22,801 nucleotides of DNA from Chara braunii (lineage: Eukaryota; Streptophyta; Charophyceae; Charales; Characeae): positions 1,865,112 to 1,887,912 of the forward strand of contig BFEA01000179.1 of the NCBI GenBank assembly GCA_003427395.1, read 5' to 3'. Positions 1-9,343 of the stretch are shown piece after piece (the first letter of the stretch is position 1; the number at the start of each line of letters is the position of its first letter). The notes under the pieces are model-generated. The model did no database searches and was not told the DNA's origin. It saw only the letters and a program-made list of their open reading frames with translations. The position numbers were made by a program, and so were the translations under genes.

Positions 1-2
1 GG

Positions 3-155
3 GCCTACGCGAGGCACGACTTACCTCCACCTTACGGGAGTTGTCACCTCCCTTCGGTGGGCGTATCCCCGCCGAGCTACCAGTCCACAGTACGAAAGCT
101 AATCAGTTGCAATCGCAGAGGTGGACCAGCTGAGGGCGTTTCTCGTTCGTTGTAG
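3..155 (+). CDS. C-terminal end of unrecognised open frame (partial)
   Basis: This frame is open from the window edge to TAG at 153-155, 50 codons. Its counterpart in copy 2 is 18604-18756. Several differences are conservative when read in this frame: GCT/GCC Ala, TCG/TCA Ser and TTG/CTG Leu are synonymous, and GTA/ATA and GTT/ATT exchange Val and Ile. Copy 1 has TAC where copy 2 has an in-frame TAG. The end of the frame reads GGPAEGVSRSL. This suggests a once-coding C-terminus, perhaps the end of a gag-like protein of the repeat. I do not recognise the family, and the rest of the gene lies upstream of the window. Confidence 0.4.
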   Translation, partial: AYARHDLPPPYGSCHLPSVGVSPPSYQSTVRKLISCNRRGGPAEGVSRSL

Positions 156-379
156 CATAGGGGGTACGCGCAGTATTACGCCTCTATCAGACCCGCACGC
201 GACCCGACATCTTGGGGGGCTGAGGTCCCAAGCACGACTCGTCGCCGGTCGACTAGGACGTATCCCATACGCCACGCACACACCACTATAAGGAACGCAA
301 AAAGGTAGACACACACACAACATACGCACGGAACGACACAACACAAACAACGTGACAACGCTCCTAGTCCCTCAGTAGC

Positions 380-510
380 CATCCCATAACTTTTCCGAGG
401 CGGACTCGGATAGGCGTCGCGCGCGAGACTTAGTATAAAACCGCGCGGACGCCAGACTTTCTCATATCGACTCGCAATGCAAGCATACGCAAGCAGTCGC
501 AGTGATGGCG
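380..510 (+). promoter_or_regulatory. TATA-containing promoter-like module, unit 1
   Basis: TATAAAA at 434-440 is preceded by a CGCGCGCGAG block and followed by CCGCGCGGACGCC. A short stretch downstream ends in AAGCAGTCGCAGT. The same module is conserved in copy 2 (TATAAAA at 19036-19042) and is repeated in diverged form at 938-1060. The TATA box in a conserved GC-rich frame, kept in three copies, looks like a core promoter, as expected in an LTR or spacer. Transcription is inferred, not shown. Confidence 0.5.
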
Positions 511-584
511 TATTATGAAGTACCCATACTCATGCGGTCCTCGTTGATCTCGAGGGTCGCATTCGACGCTCAAGTGTCGGCTGA

Positions 585-937
585 CACGCGCCTAGAGGGT
601 TAATCTCTCGACGCTGGACAACCGCCAAGTGCGGTTTAAAACCGCACCCTCTTCAGCACCCTGCGGAGAGTGGGTGGTACACAGGTTCCTACCTGTGGTG
701 GCAGTCGTCTCTTATCGCCCTGGAGACCAGCTCCATCATCTAGGGCCTAAAAATAAGTCAAGGGGTTTGACTTGACGGCTGCCACGGACTACAACGTCCA
801 ACCATAATAATCTTAAAAAGCAAGTGTAGACCGAAGGCCTTCCGGCCCCGAAATCGCAAACTTGGGTACCCCCGTTTTTCTTTTGGTTGGCACCGCGGCC
901 TACACCAATGCTGAACACTCATGCATATGTACGAGTC
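585..937. other. Copy-1-specific insert, non-coding
   Basis: This stretch has no counterpart in copy 2. It includes a short inverted repeat around 632-650 (AGTGCGGTTT followed by AAACCGCAC), another near 680-698 (ACAGGTTCCTACCTGTGG), and GAAGGCCTTCCGG at 832-844. Short open frames exist on both strands, but none shows family motifs. Confidence 0.3.
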
Positions 938-1060
938 TTTCATCCCATAATTCCAGACTCTAGGACGGTGAACTGTCGCGCGCAAGATTTTGATATAAAG
1001 TTGCGCGGCTGCAGGCCTGTCCTGTACCAACCAGCGATGCTAGTCATACGCGGCAATCGC
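938..1060 (+). promoter_or_regulatory. TATA-containing promoter-like module, unit 2
   Basis: This is a diverged duplicate of 380-510. It begins CATCCCATAA, has GTCGCGCGCAAG, then TATAAAG at 994-1000, GTTGCGCGG, and ends CGGCAATCGCAGT. It lies in the roughly 500 bp that copy 1 has and copy 2 lacks, so it arose by an internal duplication or insertion. A duplicated core promoter resembles the arrangement of spacer or alternative promoters. Confidence 0.4.
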
Positions 1061-2100
1061 AGTCTCGGCCTCGCGATATTGAATGGTTGAAGGAATGTAT
1101 CGTGAGGGGTTGCCCTTCACGATATTGAACGGCTGAAGGACATGCCGTTCGGCTCTCGCGACATTTCTGTCCTCAGGGTTGGGTGTCCCGGTGGGCAGTG
1201 CAGATAGGCTCTGCGCGAGGGAAGGTTCCTCCTCTGCGGAGCCTAGGGCTTGGGATATCCTGGACAAGGACCTTGAATCCCGGCCCAGGACCAACGTCCG
1301 ACAAAAAAAATCAGAAAAAGTATACAATCAAGGGGAAGGGGTTTCTGCCTACCTTACCCCTATTTAGCCCTTAATACGCTGGCCCATTGGGCCATGCGAA
1401 CTTCCAACATAGGTATCCACATATATATGTACACAAGGGGGGATAAGTATGTGACGATCACTTCTCACAATCACAGTGGGGCTCCTCACAACCATATGTG
1501 CATGTATGATCGCAGGCACTCAAATCCAAAATCCGAACCACATAACATACCTGCACTCACATCAAAGAATCAAACAAGGTCCACACACTACACGGAGTCA
1601 ACCCCAACCACTCTTTGTACTCATACCCCTCGCTTTAGCCGTGCCAGCCCCAACCTCCAGCCAACGAACCATAATTAAATACTCAGTACCTTGTTAAATG
1701 GCCATTCAAGAAAAATCCGGGCGAAACCTTAACAAAACAATAAAATCACCAGGGCTAAAGCCTTTTTAGGTTGAGTATGGAGGGCGAGTTGGAATTGAGT
1801 CGTCAACCGACGAATCGGCAACCGACCTGTTATCAGTGATAACAGAATGTGATCCTCGTGGGATCAAAGCTGAATCTAGCCCAAAATCCTGAGTCGACTC
1901 GTTCAAGAAGACCTGTAATACAAGACAGGCCAATCCCAGGCTAAGTCTACAGGTTCATGGAGAATACTCTCCATATCACGACCTCACCCAAATCACCCTA
2001 ATTAACTAGGCCTAAACCTACCTCTAAGCAGTTGCCAAAGCAAAGGTAGACCCTGGCATAATCTCCCCTACACGGAGTGGATCTCCCAGAATTGCCACCT
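1061..2100. other. Non-coding body of long repeat, copy 1
   Basis: This is A+C-rich sequence aligning to about 19190-20220. It contains a hairpin-like CTTCACGATATTGAACGGC/GCCGTTCGG region (1113-1152) whose arms also change in copy 2 (GCACGGC...GCCGTGC at 19219-19243), so that pairing is kept. Short frames such as 1394-1678 are not kept in copy 2. No protein motif was seen. Confidence 0.5.
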
Positions 2101-2104
2101 GTCA

Positions 2105-2670
2105 AATATAATCTAACTCCTCTAATACTCGAAATATTTCGGCAGCGCTTCCCGTAGGAAAAGTGTCATCGCAGAAGTCGTACTAGTCCAAAAATCAAAC
2201 TTTTGGATTCTAGAAAGTCAAAATTTATCTAGCTCCCAGATTTAGTAAAAATTTGGGCAGCGATTCCTTCAGAAGGGAAGACTGTCCAAATTGATACAAA
2301 GTCAGATATGAACTCAACCAAAAAGTCTGAGCTCTGTTAAGACAGAATTTTAACCAACTTCTTAGATTTGTAGAAATTTCGGCAGCGCTTCCCGTAGAGA
2401 AAGTGCTATTCTAAGATTTATACAAAGCTGAGTTTAGAATCTGAAATGACTTTGACCCTTCAAGGCCCAATTTTGTCTAACTCCTTGAATTAGTAAAAAT
2501 TTGGGCAGCACTTCCTTTTAGAAAGGAAGACTTCCTAGATTCTTACTAAGTCAAAAAAGCCAACACGACCGGATCCTGAAGAGGATAAAGTTTTGACTAA
2601 CTCATTGATTTTGTAGAAATTCTGGCAGCGCCTTCCGTAGGAAAAGTGACTTACCAAGATTTATACAAGA
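2105..2670 (+). repeat. ~120-bp alternating (A-B-A-B-A) tandem array, copy 1
   Basis: Five units are marked by GGCAG at 2141, 2256, 2381, 2504 and 2624. Odd units read GAAATTTCGGCAGCGCTTCC (A type), and even units read AAAAATTTGGGCAGC followed by a TTCCTTC-like arm (B type). Monomers repeat every 115-125 bp and dimers every 240-248 bp, so this is a small higher-order repeat. A short inverted repeat follows GGCAGC in most units; the best is CTTCCTTT at 2511-2518 with AAAGGAAG at 2522-2529. The array in copy 2 has the same number and order of units. Confidence 0.85.
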
Positions 2671-2681
2671 CCAAAGTATAA

Positions 2682-2864
2682 CAAAAGATCCGAGAAAATG
2701 CAGAAATCGAAACTAACTCCTATGGCTCTAGCACGTGGCGAGTAACTAAAGCAACTACCTATCAACCTGAAGCTCAGATCAGACAGGCATCCCACTCAGC
2801 CACATGCAAGCCAAACCATGAGGGTAAGTACTTTCACCATCCCAAGTTATTCCTCATAAGATAG
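2682..2864 (+). other. Conserved block with weakly supported 60-codon frame
   Basis: The frame runs from after a TAA (2679-2681) to TAG (2862-2864) without an ATG at its start. The block around 2693-2750 is better conserved with copy 2 than its surroundings, and both copies can be read as ENAEIE.NSYGSSTW. Beyond the conserved part the frame is held only through offsetting indels, which argues against purifying selection on a protein. GGTAAGTACT, a good 5' splice-site match, ends the block at 2823-2832 and is also kept in copy 2 (20977-20986). It may be a splice donor or conserved RNA region. Confidence 0.3.
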
Positions 2865-2919
2865 TTCATGAGTCTTCAGATCATTCAACCCTTATACCCA
2901 ACTTATATATGGCACTAAT

Positions 2920-3495
2920 GCTGGACCATTCGGCTTGGAAACAATGTCCAGCGTGCCTTTAGGATATACACGAACAGGTTGCACTACTACTTTTCTCTTC
3001 TTTGGGCATTTGGTTAGACCATTCGGCTTGGAAACAATGCCTAGCCGCCCTGAATTGTTTAATATCCAAAGTTTAATAATTCTCTGACTTAGTTCTCAAA
3101 AGAAGGTGCAAATATGGGCAGGGGACTGAACCATTCGGCTTGGAAACAATGATCAGCTTGCCCAGTCAATTTCCAATTATAGTTCGTAATTTTCCTTCTC
3201 TTCTTAGTGATATGGCTTAATGTTGGGCCATTCGGCTTGGAAACAATGCCCAACTGCCAGTTCACATGCAAATATATGTAAAATACTTCCTTTTGTACTC
3301 AGCTTAGAAACAATGCTCAGCCTTAGACCAGAAATCCTCCCTCAGAACAAAACAAGAAAACCCCTTTGCATCAGGCAAACCCTCTAAAAATAAACATTGC
3401 AACCAGGCCATTCAGCTTAGAAACAATGCCTGACCCTGCAGAAAACAGTCAAATAAACACAACCCTGAGCCATTCAGCTTAGAAACAATGCTCAG
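2920..3495 (+). repeat. Array of seven hairpin units with constant loop, copy 1
   Basis: Each unit has a constant core CATTCGGCTTGGAAACAATG (units 1-4) or the variant with CAGCTTAG (units 5-7), mostly between complementary arms that differ from unit to unit. Unit 1 (2920-2952) has arms GCTGGAC/GTCCAGC. Unit 2 (3012-3046) is imperfect. Unit 3 (3126-3156) has CTGA/TCAG. Unit 4 (3222-3254) has GTTGGGC/GCCCAAC. Unit 5 (3299-3321) has lost its left arm. Unit 6 (3404-3432) has CAGGC/GCCTG. Unit 7 (3465-3495) has CTGAGC/GCTCAG. The core ends CATT and AATG can pair to extend each stem. Spacers of about 35-110 bp are unrelated and A+T-rich. The function is unknown. Confidence 0.9.
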
Positions 3496-3560
3496 TCCTT
3501 GGTTGACCCGGTCAAACACATGCAGTCTGCCTTCCTCCCACCTTCCCCCAGTTCATCCCC

Positions 3561-4110
3561 TTAGTCTGCTTTCAGTCAAAGTAAAAAATGAAACTTAAGC
3601 TTCACTCTCATACCTTCGTTTCATTCATTCTGATTATATCCTGAACAAAAGACAAGAATCATAGGGACAGTCTCATGCATACATCAGCCAAACTAATGAG
3701 GGATAGGCAAACATGGGTGGTATGGGGTCATATAGATAGAGAGATGGTATACCTGATGGTTCCCTGCCTCCAGAACCTCGCCTAGGTTTCGGCAGAGCTC
3801 CCGCAATCGGTGGGTGGACTCCCCACAGAGTCTTGATGCGGTCCTACGGGTTGNAATCCCGCCTGCCGCCTTCCTCTCGTAACCAACAGACCAGACTTAG
3901 AATGAGAAGGGCAGAAAGAGATAGGTTTGAGACTCTCAGATCCAAGGATGGTGCACTCAAACTCGCAAGAGAGGGCCTTGGTTCCTTGATGCGCCTGAGG
4001 GGCCCGCAATGATGGCCAAACTGCAGCAACTTGATCGATTTTTGAAGTCAAACTGTTGAAGTCAACTCCCTGATGCCCTTTTCAAATCGCCACAATGACC
4101 CCCCCTTTTC
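3561..4110. other. Unassigned sequence with one assembly N
   Basis: No homology to copy 2 continues here. An ambiguous base lies at 3854, inside CGGGTTGNAATCCCG, which resembles a tRNA T-arm/B-box. The rest does not fold into a convincing tRNA. The minus-strand frames across it contain no family motifs. Confidence 0.3.
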
Positions 4111-4149
4111 ACAGTCTAAGTTTCAACACCTTTCTTTAGCCCCTCCGCC

Positions 4150-4330
4150 GCTACACAACAGCCTGTGCCAGTTAGCAGCTTCCAACAATAGTTCGCAATA
4201 GTATGCAGCAGTATGCCCGCAGTATGCAGCAATCACCGTAGCCAGCAGCCGTAGGCAGCAGTATGCAGCAGCCACAGTAGCCAGCAGCACCGTGCTGCTC
4301 ATCAATCACAGCCACCTTTAGCGAGTACAG
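4150..4330. repeat. Imperfect CAGCAGTATG / CAGCAGCC low-complexity tract
   Basis: Repeated CAGTATGCAGCAG-like words occur at about 4198-4300, mixed with GTAGCCAGCAG. This is an interrupted CAG-rich microsatellite. Frames through it are repetitive (AAYCCLRLLA type) and are best explained by the repeat, not by a gene. Confidence 0.5.
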
Positions 4331-6480
4331 CAGTTGCTGCCATGGAAGCACTACTGAGGCAACTTGCGGCTTCACACAACAGCAGAGCAACACCCTAATC
4401 TGCAATTACATCTGCCGTCCCAATCTCTATTCAGTCTGTCGAGCAGGCCAGTAGGCTGAGTAGCGAAGAGACTTACTCTTTTGGTCTGATGAAATGGCCA
4501 GCTCTCTAGCTAGCCCGGCTCACTATACTGCTGCGAACTGAGAGGGCAGCTCCAGGCGATTCTCCAAACCTGCAGTTCGCCCCGTGCCACTCCACGCTTA
4601 CGAACTAGGCAGAGTATCAATCAATCAATGGACCAAGCCCCGCCTTCTTACCTACAGCCTCTCCACTCTACAGTATAAGCGGCGTGCCAGTTCATGGGCA
4701 GTCGGTACTCCCTGTGGCTGGCCTGCTACTGCCACCGGTGAGCCCTGAACTCCCCTACGCCGGGACACTCGATTTCAGTAGGATGCGCATGTTGAACTGC
4801 AGGCCACCTCGCTACTCCCTTCTCCAACGGGCAGTACCGCCTCCGTCAGCAGTTACTCAGCCCCTTGCCAGCCGTTTCCCCGCCTTCTACTCAGTAGCAG
4901 GCAGGGTCTACACCAGCAGCCGGGTCCTTCCCTCCAACGGCGGACTTTACTACGATTCCATAGTAAGATGAGCAATGCGTCTTTGACAGGTAAGTACTTG
5001 GCTCTTGCCCAACCTCCTTCTTACTTTAGCCGTCGGTAAGTGAACCGCCAGTCTTCGCAGCCTCTCCCTCGTTCTTCACCATCACCGCACGTCACTTCTC
5101 TCTCTCCCTCCCTTTACACCAATATGAATACGATCCCGGTCACATACACCCGGGCAATGGAGAAGGCACGGGGTCAATCCCAAAAACTCACGATCTCCAG
5201 GTAAGCTCTCTCTCTCTCTCCATTGCTATACTACCTCTCCGAAACCACAATGAACTTATGCCAAAACACGATTAGGTGCATCAACACTTCGTTGAATTCC
5301 CCCTCCCGGCGCAGCTCCCGCATACTGCACCATCGAATCTGCTCTCCCACCTCCAAATCTATCAATGTCAGCAATGGCCACACACCTTTGGTTTGCATCT
5401 CCCCTTGAGCACCTTCATTAGGAATCGTGTAGCCTCCTCAGTTTTTTACCCCTCCTATTACTCCCTCTGCCATAGCTTTCACGTGTTAATTTTCCTACTA
5501 CTCCCGCTTTCCATCACCTGACCATGCAAACTAACCCCGGATCTGAGGTCGCCTAACCCGAAAACCCCTGCCTAACTTCTCTCCTCACTCGATTTCATCC
5601 AGGATCGAGCGAGTTCTCGGTCCTTCTCTCCTTGTTATCTCGCTCTCCGCCATATCCCCGCGCTGCCCATATCTCCCTTATCTCTTATTCTACTGACTGA
5701 TTACTAAATCTAACCCAACTATTGAATTCGCCTTGGTCGCAAACCCCGAAATCGTGCCTTGCCTCGTCTAAATCCATTCAGAAATGAGGAAGATAAGTAC
5801 TTCCTCGCTCTCCCTTCTCCTCACCATCTTCATTCCGGACGCACCCTGGCGCAAAAAACGCCCAGGTTCATTTGCTTCTCCCAACCTTCTTCTCACAGCC
5901 TTTGCTCTCCGCACTTTGCTATCGCAGTGCTCGTCGGCCTGCTGTCTCTCTTCACCGTCTCAGCGCCCGATACCTACCAACGCAGTAGCCCCGCCCGCTG
6001 TTGTGACGACGACTTCGATGAGAGCTAACAACCAGTCGGCCCGGCTAGGCTGTCCTGGGCAATATTCCGGCAAGCGGCTTATCCCCCGGCCGCCTGGCTA
6101 ATCTTCCGCTCCTACACCCCTCGTCGCCTCTCCACCTACCCCATCTCAATCTGCACCCGGCGCAATACCCGACCGGGTTCCTTCCCTTTTTGGTACTCCG
6201 CTCCGCTGCCTTACTCCGTCCGCTGCTGCTCGCACAGCCCGACCCTGCTGCCTGCCTTTCACTATCACCAACTGCGTTCCAACACCAACACCTTCACGGG
6301 TGCGGCCGGTACTGCTAATGAATGCCACCACAAAGTGGCCTTCCTCCGCCGAGGTACACGGGCCACGCCTAACTATCACTACTAACCTCTACAGCGGTCA
6401 GCCGGCAGACGTTGGACTCCTACGGAATCTGCGGCCCACGCCTTGGTGAGGCTGCCCCCGTGTGGGCCTAGCGGAACTTC
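4331..6480. other. Pyrimidine-rich region without recognised gene
   Basis: The plus strand is strongly C+T-rich, with a (TC)n run at about 5207-5220. Frames at 4684-4971 and 5784-6101 have no recognisable domain and look like products of the base bias. Two consensus 5' splice sites occur, CAG|GTAAGT at 4987-4995 and CAG|GTAAGC at 5198-5206. The second ends a 25-codon purine-rich ATG frame (5124-5200), a possible first exon. Promoter, acceptor and downstream exons were not identified. Confidence 0.3.
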
Positions 6481-7497
6481 TAAAGGTCGAAGGCGGGGGA
6501 GGGTCCTGTGTGGGCATCCCAGCCACTGCGACCCCCGTCCTGGTTAGAGCTCGGGCCCGTAGTTCCATAGTTCATTGGTGTACACACTGAGCTAGGCCCG
6601 TAGGGTCCTAGCACCACTCGCGGTACCACGTCCCAAATTCGAGTGGGACCATTAGTAATAAATAGGATAATAAAAAAAAATGATAGTAAAAAAAAAAAAA
6701 GACAGATATATAAAAACCATAACGAAAAACGGGGGACTGCTGGCACCTCGCCAGTCCCATGAGTCGGCCCCGTTGCCACGCCCATCAGCAAAACTGACCT
6801 CAACCCCTCGGTTCCTTCTGTGACGCTCCGCTGCTCCCTTATGCGGCCTGCCGGCCTCGACCCCTGCACCTCCGCTGTGTAAGTCCACCGTAACCTATAG
6901 GGCTAAGCCCAAGCCTGGCATTGGCATGCGCGGAATCCTATCTAAAGTGGTGCACGCAGGTGCTCAAAGCGCCTTGGGTCATATCTCCATTTGCAGCCAA
7001 CACATCACCACTAGGCATCCCTGCCGGCTAGCACCAACTACGCCGAGGCCACAACACACGCCAAACCTCGTAAAAACACCTTTTATTCATAATGAAAAAA
7101 AACTCAGGCCGGCCAACTAAGCCGGCTGCTTAATCAAATGGCGGAATCACACGCGCGGCTTAAGACTGCGCGCTCACTCACGCTCTACCCTAATCAATCA
7201 CCCTATCAATGTAAGTCACAGACTCAGCCGCGCCTCAAGTGGCATACTTAGACTTTAAATCAAACTTACTGTCTCTTACTTGCAAAACCAGGGCGGACAC
7301 CCTTGTCAGGGTATTCGCACCAACAACGGCGCCCTGGATTGCTGCTGCTGCACAGGAGACGTGGAGGCAAGCATGCGATGGGCAATGCACGGGGGGCGCG
7401 AAGGGCACAAAGCTGGACTACCGGGTTCATCCAGGCTGCGAGGGGCAGCACTCCGAATTCGAAACTTGAAAAACAAACTCATTTCAGCCGCCCCCCC
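6481..7497. other. Unassigned sequence with homopurine run
   Basis: It contains an A-rich tract at 6671-6701 and an inverted repeat GGCCGGC/GCCGGCT near 7108-7128. The hydrophobic stretch in the minus-strand frame 6480-6869 is simply the translation of this A-rich tract. No gene is recognised. Confidence 0.3.
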
Positions 7498-7702
7498 GTT
7501 TTTTTCTTCAGAGGCCCCGCTCGGCCTCAAAATATTGTTGTTGTTTTTTTCGTTTCGTGGCGCGACATCCCAGCCGGGCCTGGAACACCCCTCGGCAACT
7601 TTTTTTTTTTTTGGTCGACCCCCTATTTTCGGGGTGCGCCGCACCCGGTGCGCAGTGCAGCGAGTGTGCGGGGTGCAGCGCATGTCAATGCGCCGCAAGT
7701 AA
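7498..7702. repeat. Poly-T tracts and GC-rich inverted repeats
   Basis: Poly-T runs lie at about 7500-7507, 7543-7549 and 7600-7613. Between and after them are a perfect inverted repeat GAGGCC/GGCCTC (7512-7529) and a GC-rich segment rich in GGTGCGC/GCGCACC-like words (7634-7690). The segment ends abruptly where in-frame gypsy coding begins, so a transposon breakpoint lies near 7703. Confidence 0.45.
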
Positions 7703-9283
7703 CTCAAAGGTGAGTACAACAAAGTTGCTGACGCACTGTCGCGTAGGCCAGACTTCTCTGGTGCGCTGATCACTGAGTTTGGGCTTGCGGACGATGTCAC
7801 TTGCTCTTTGGTGGAAGCCTATCACGAGGACCAGTTCATGTCCGAGATCATATGCAGACTCGAGGCGAAGGACAAAGTGACTTCTGCCGAGTTTGAGTTG
7901 GTCAACGGCTTGCTGTTCCTTGAGAAGGCCGGGAATAAACGTTTGTGTGTTCCCAATAGAGAGTCTTTGCGTAGTTTATTTTTAGGTGAGAGTCATGATG
8001 CCACGGGACATTTTGGTTTCAAGAAGACTGCAGCCAATCAGTTGCAGCGGTTCTGGTGGCCCACGATGATGAGAGATGCTAAACTGTATGTCGAGACTTG
8101 TCAAGTTTGTCAACGTGACAAGCCCTGGACACAGGCTCCTCTTGGGCTGCTCAAGCCCCTTCCCATTCCGGAGAGGCCTGGTGAAAGCCTGTCCATGGAC
8201 TTCATGGATACGGTAGTCACCAGCAAGAGTGGCATGAGGTACATCTACGTCATTGTGGATAGATTTAATAAGTATGCTAGGTTAGTGGCCATGCCAGAAA
8301 CAGCAAAGGCCGAGTACGTTATCAAGCTATTTAAGGAAAACTGGGTCAGAGACTTTGGCCTGTCTGAAGTCTATAATCAGCGACAGGTATGTCTGATTCA
8401 CAAGTGAACTGTGGAAGGCCGCAGCTGCCGAACAAGGAACGCAGCTGCAGATGACATCTGGAAATCATCCAGAGGCAAACAGACAGGCAGAGCAAATGAA
8501 CCGTGTTGTTCAACATGTGCAAAGGCACTACATTAAGCCTAATCAAGTGGACTGTGATGAGAATCTTGCTCTCATCGCCAGCCTGTACAACAACGCAGTT
8601 CATAGTGCCACGGGAGTAAGTCCTAACAGCCTACTTCTAACATTCAAACCCAGGCTCCCCCTCGACTTTCTGCTACCTGAGAACCAGCCTACTGCTGCTC
8701 CAGGCACTTCGGAATTCGCTTATAGATATGAGAGTCATATGCAACAGGCAGTAGAACACATGCACAAAGCACAGGTGGCGATGATCAAATCTGAGAACAA
8801 GCACCGCCGCCCATCTATGTTTCAGGTAGGGGACAGAGTCTGGGTCAAGGCTTTAGAACTGGGACAGGAGCACGGGATTTCCCGTAAGCTCATGCCACAA
8901 TACTTTGGACCATGGCAGGTTTTGGATGTAGTTGGGGATGAACCAGACGGACCCTCATATGTCATTCGGATCCCTGGACACCTTCGCACCCTGTTTTTCA
9001 CGCTTCTAAGCTTGCGCCATTCAAGGAAACTGACCAGTTCCCTTTGCGACGCTCAACGCTGCCCCCAACCATGGATGGAGCGGTCGACATTGATGAAATT
9101 GTGGATCACAGAGAGATTCCGGTACCAAGACCGACCGGCAGGGGATGTACACCGAAACCGAAGCTGCAGTATCGCGTTTGGTTCAGGCATCACACTGATC
9201 CTAAGGAGGACAGATGGTTTACACGGGAAGAATTGATGCAGACCGCTCCACAGGTTGACGCCCACTACGAGAAGTTACTGTAG
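7703..9283 (+). pseudogene. pol: Ty3/gypsy pol fragment: RNase H end, integrase, chromodomain-like tail
   Basis: In a complete element this polyprotein region would supply RNase H and integrase for insertion of the element's cDNA into chromatin. Coding opens in frame 2 at about 7706 with the RNase H end KVADALSRRPDF. Then comes an H2C2 zinc finger (His codons at 7994 and 8009, Cys codons at 8099 and 8108) and the integrase core: first Asp region MDFMD near 8198, second Asp in an SDR motif near 8382, Glu in HPEANRQAEQ near 8470-8497. A GPW(Q)VLDVVGDE module lies near 8910, followed by a chromodomain-like tail with DRWFTREELMQTAP near 9210-9250. Frameshifts near 8362 (one extra base) and 8990 and a TGA at 8394-8396 inactivate it. 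Gag, protease and RT are missing, so it is 5'-truncated near 7703. TAG at 9281-9283 lies 49 bp before a polypurine tract. Confidence 0.93.
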
Positions 9284-9332
9284 AAAGGAAAGCACCAGAT
9301 TGACTAAACTTCTCAGAGGACTAGCGAAGTAT

Positions 9333-9343
9333 GGAGGAGGGAA
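9333..9343 (+). promoter_or_regulatory. Polypurine tract (plus-strand primer site)
   Basis: GGAGGAGGGAA lies directly before the TG that opens the LTR and shortly after the pol stop. Position and composition fit the site where plus-strand DNA synthesis starts in LTR retrotransposons. Confidence 0.8.

Larger units (their letters stand above)
1..3560. repeat. Long diverged repeat, copy 1 (starts before window)
   Basis: The stretch aligns by eye, with indels, to 18602-22025. Matching landmarks in the same order are the opening GGGCCTAC...GAGGCACGAC block, the TATAAAACCGCGCGG module, the GACAAGGACCT...GACCAACGTCCGAC block (about 1262/19357), the ACGATCACTTCTCAC block (about 1455/19557), the ~120-bp array, the CTATGGCTCTAGCACGTGG block (2720/20875), the hairpin array, and a closing CTTCCTCCCA..CTTCCCCC block (about 3530/22000). 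Copy 1 carries about 500 extra bases (about 585-1090). Similarity ends near 3560. It could be a very long LTR or a separate non-autonomous repeat. No terminal motif or target duplication could be defined, because its left end lies outside the window. Confidence 0.85.

Noticed and set aside
2920-3495. CRISPR-like array
   Set aside because: The repeats are separated by irregular spacers of about 35-110 bp, their flanking arms vary, the genome is eukaryotic, and no cas genes are present.
4684-4971. 95-codon frame
   Set aside because: No domain, no copy elsewhere in the window, and the composition follows the C+T-rich background.
6480-6869. Minus-strand protein with a hydrophobic Phe/Leu/Ile-rich segment
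   Set aside because: The apparent membrane segment is the translation of an A-rich tract at 6671-6701.
7280-7800. Several overlapping frames of 136-164 codons on both strands
   Set aside because: They cross poly-T and GC-hairpin sequence and the true RNase H frame at 7706 onward; none has a motif.
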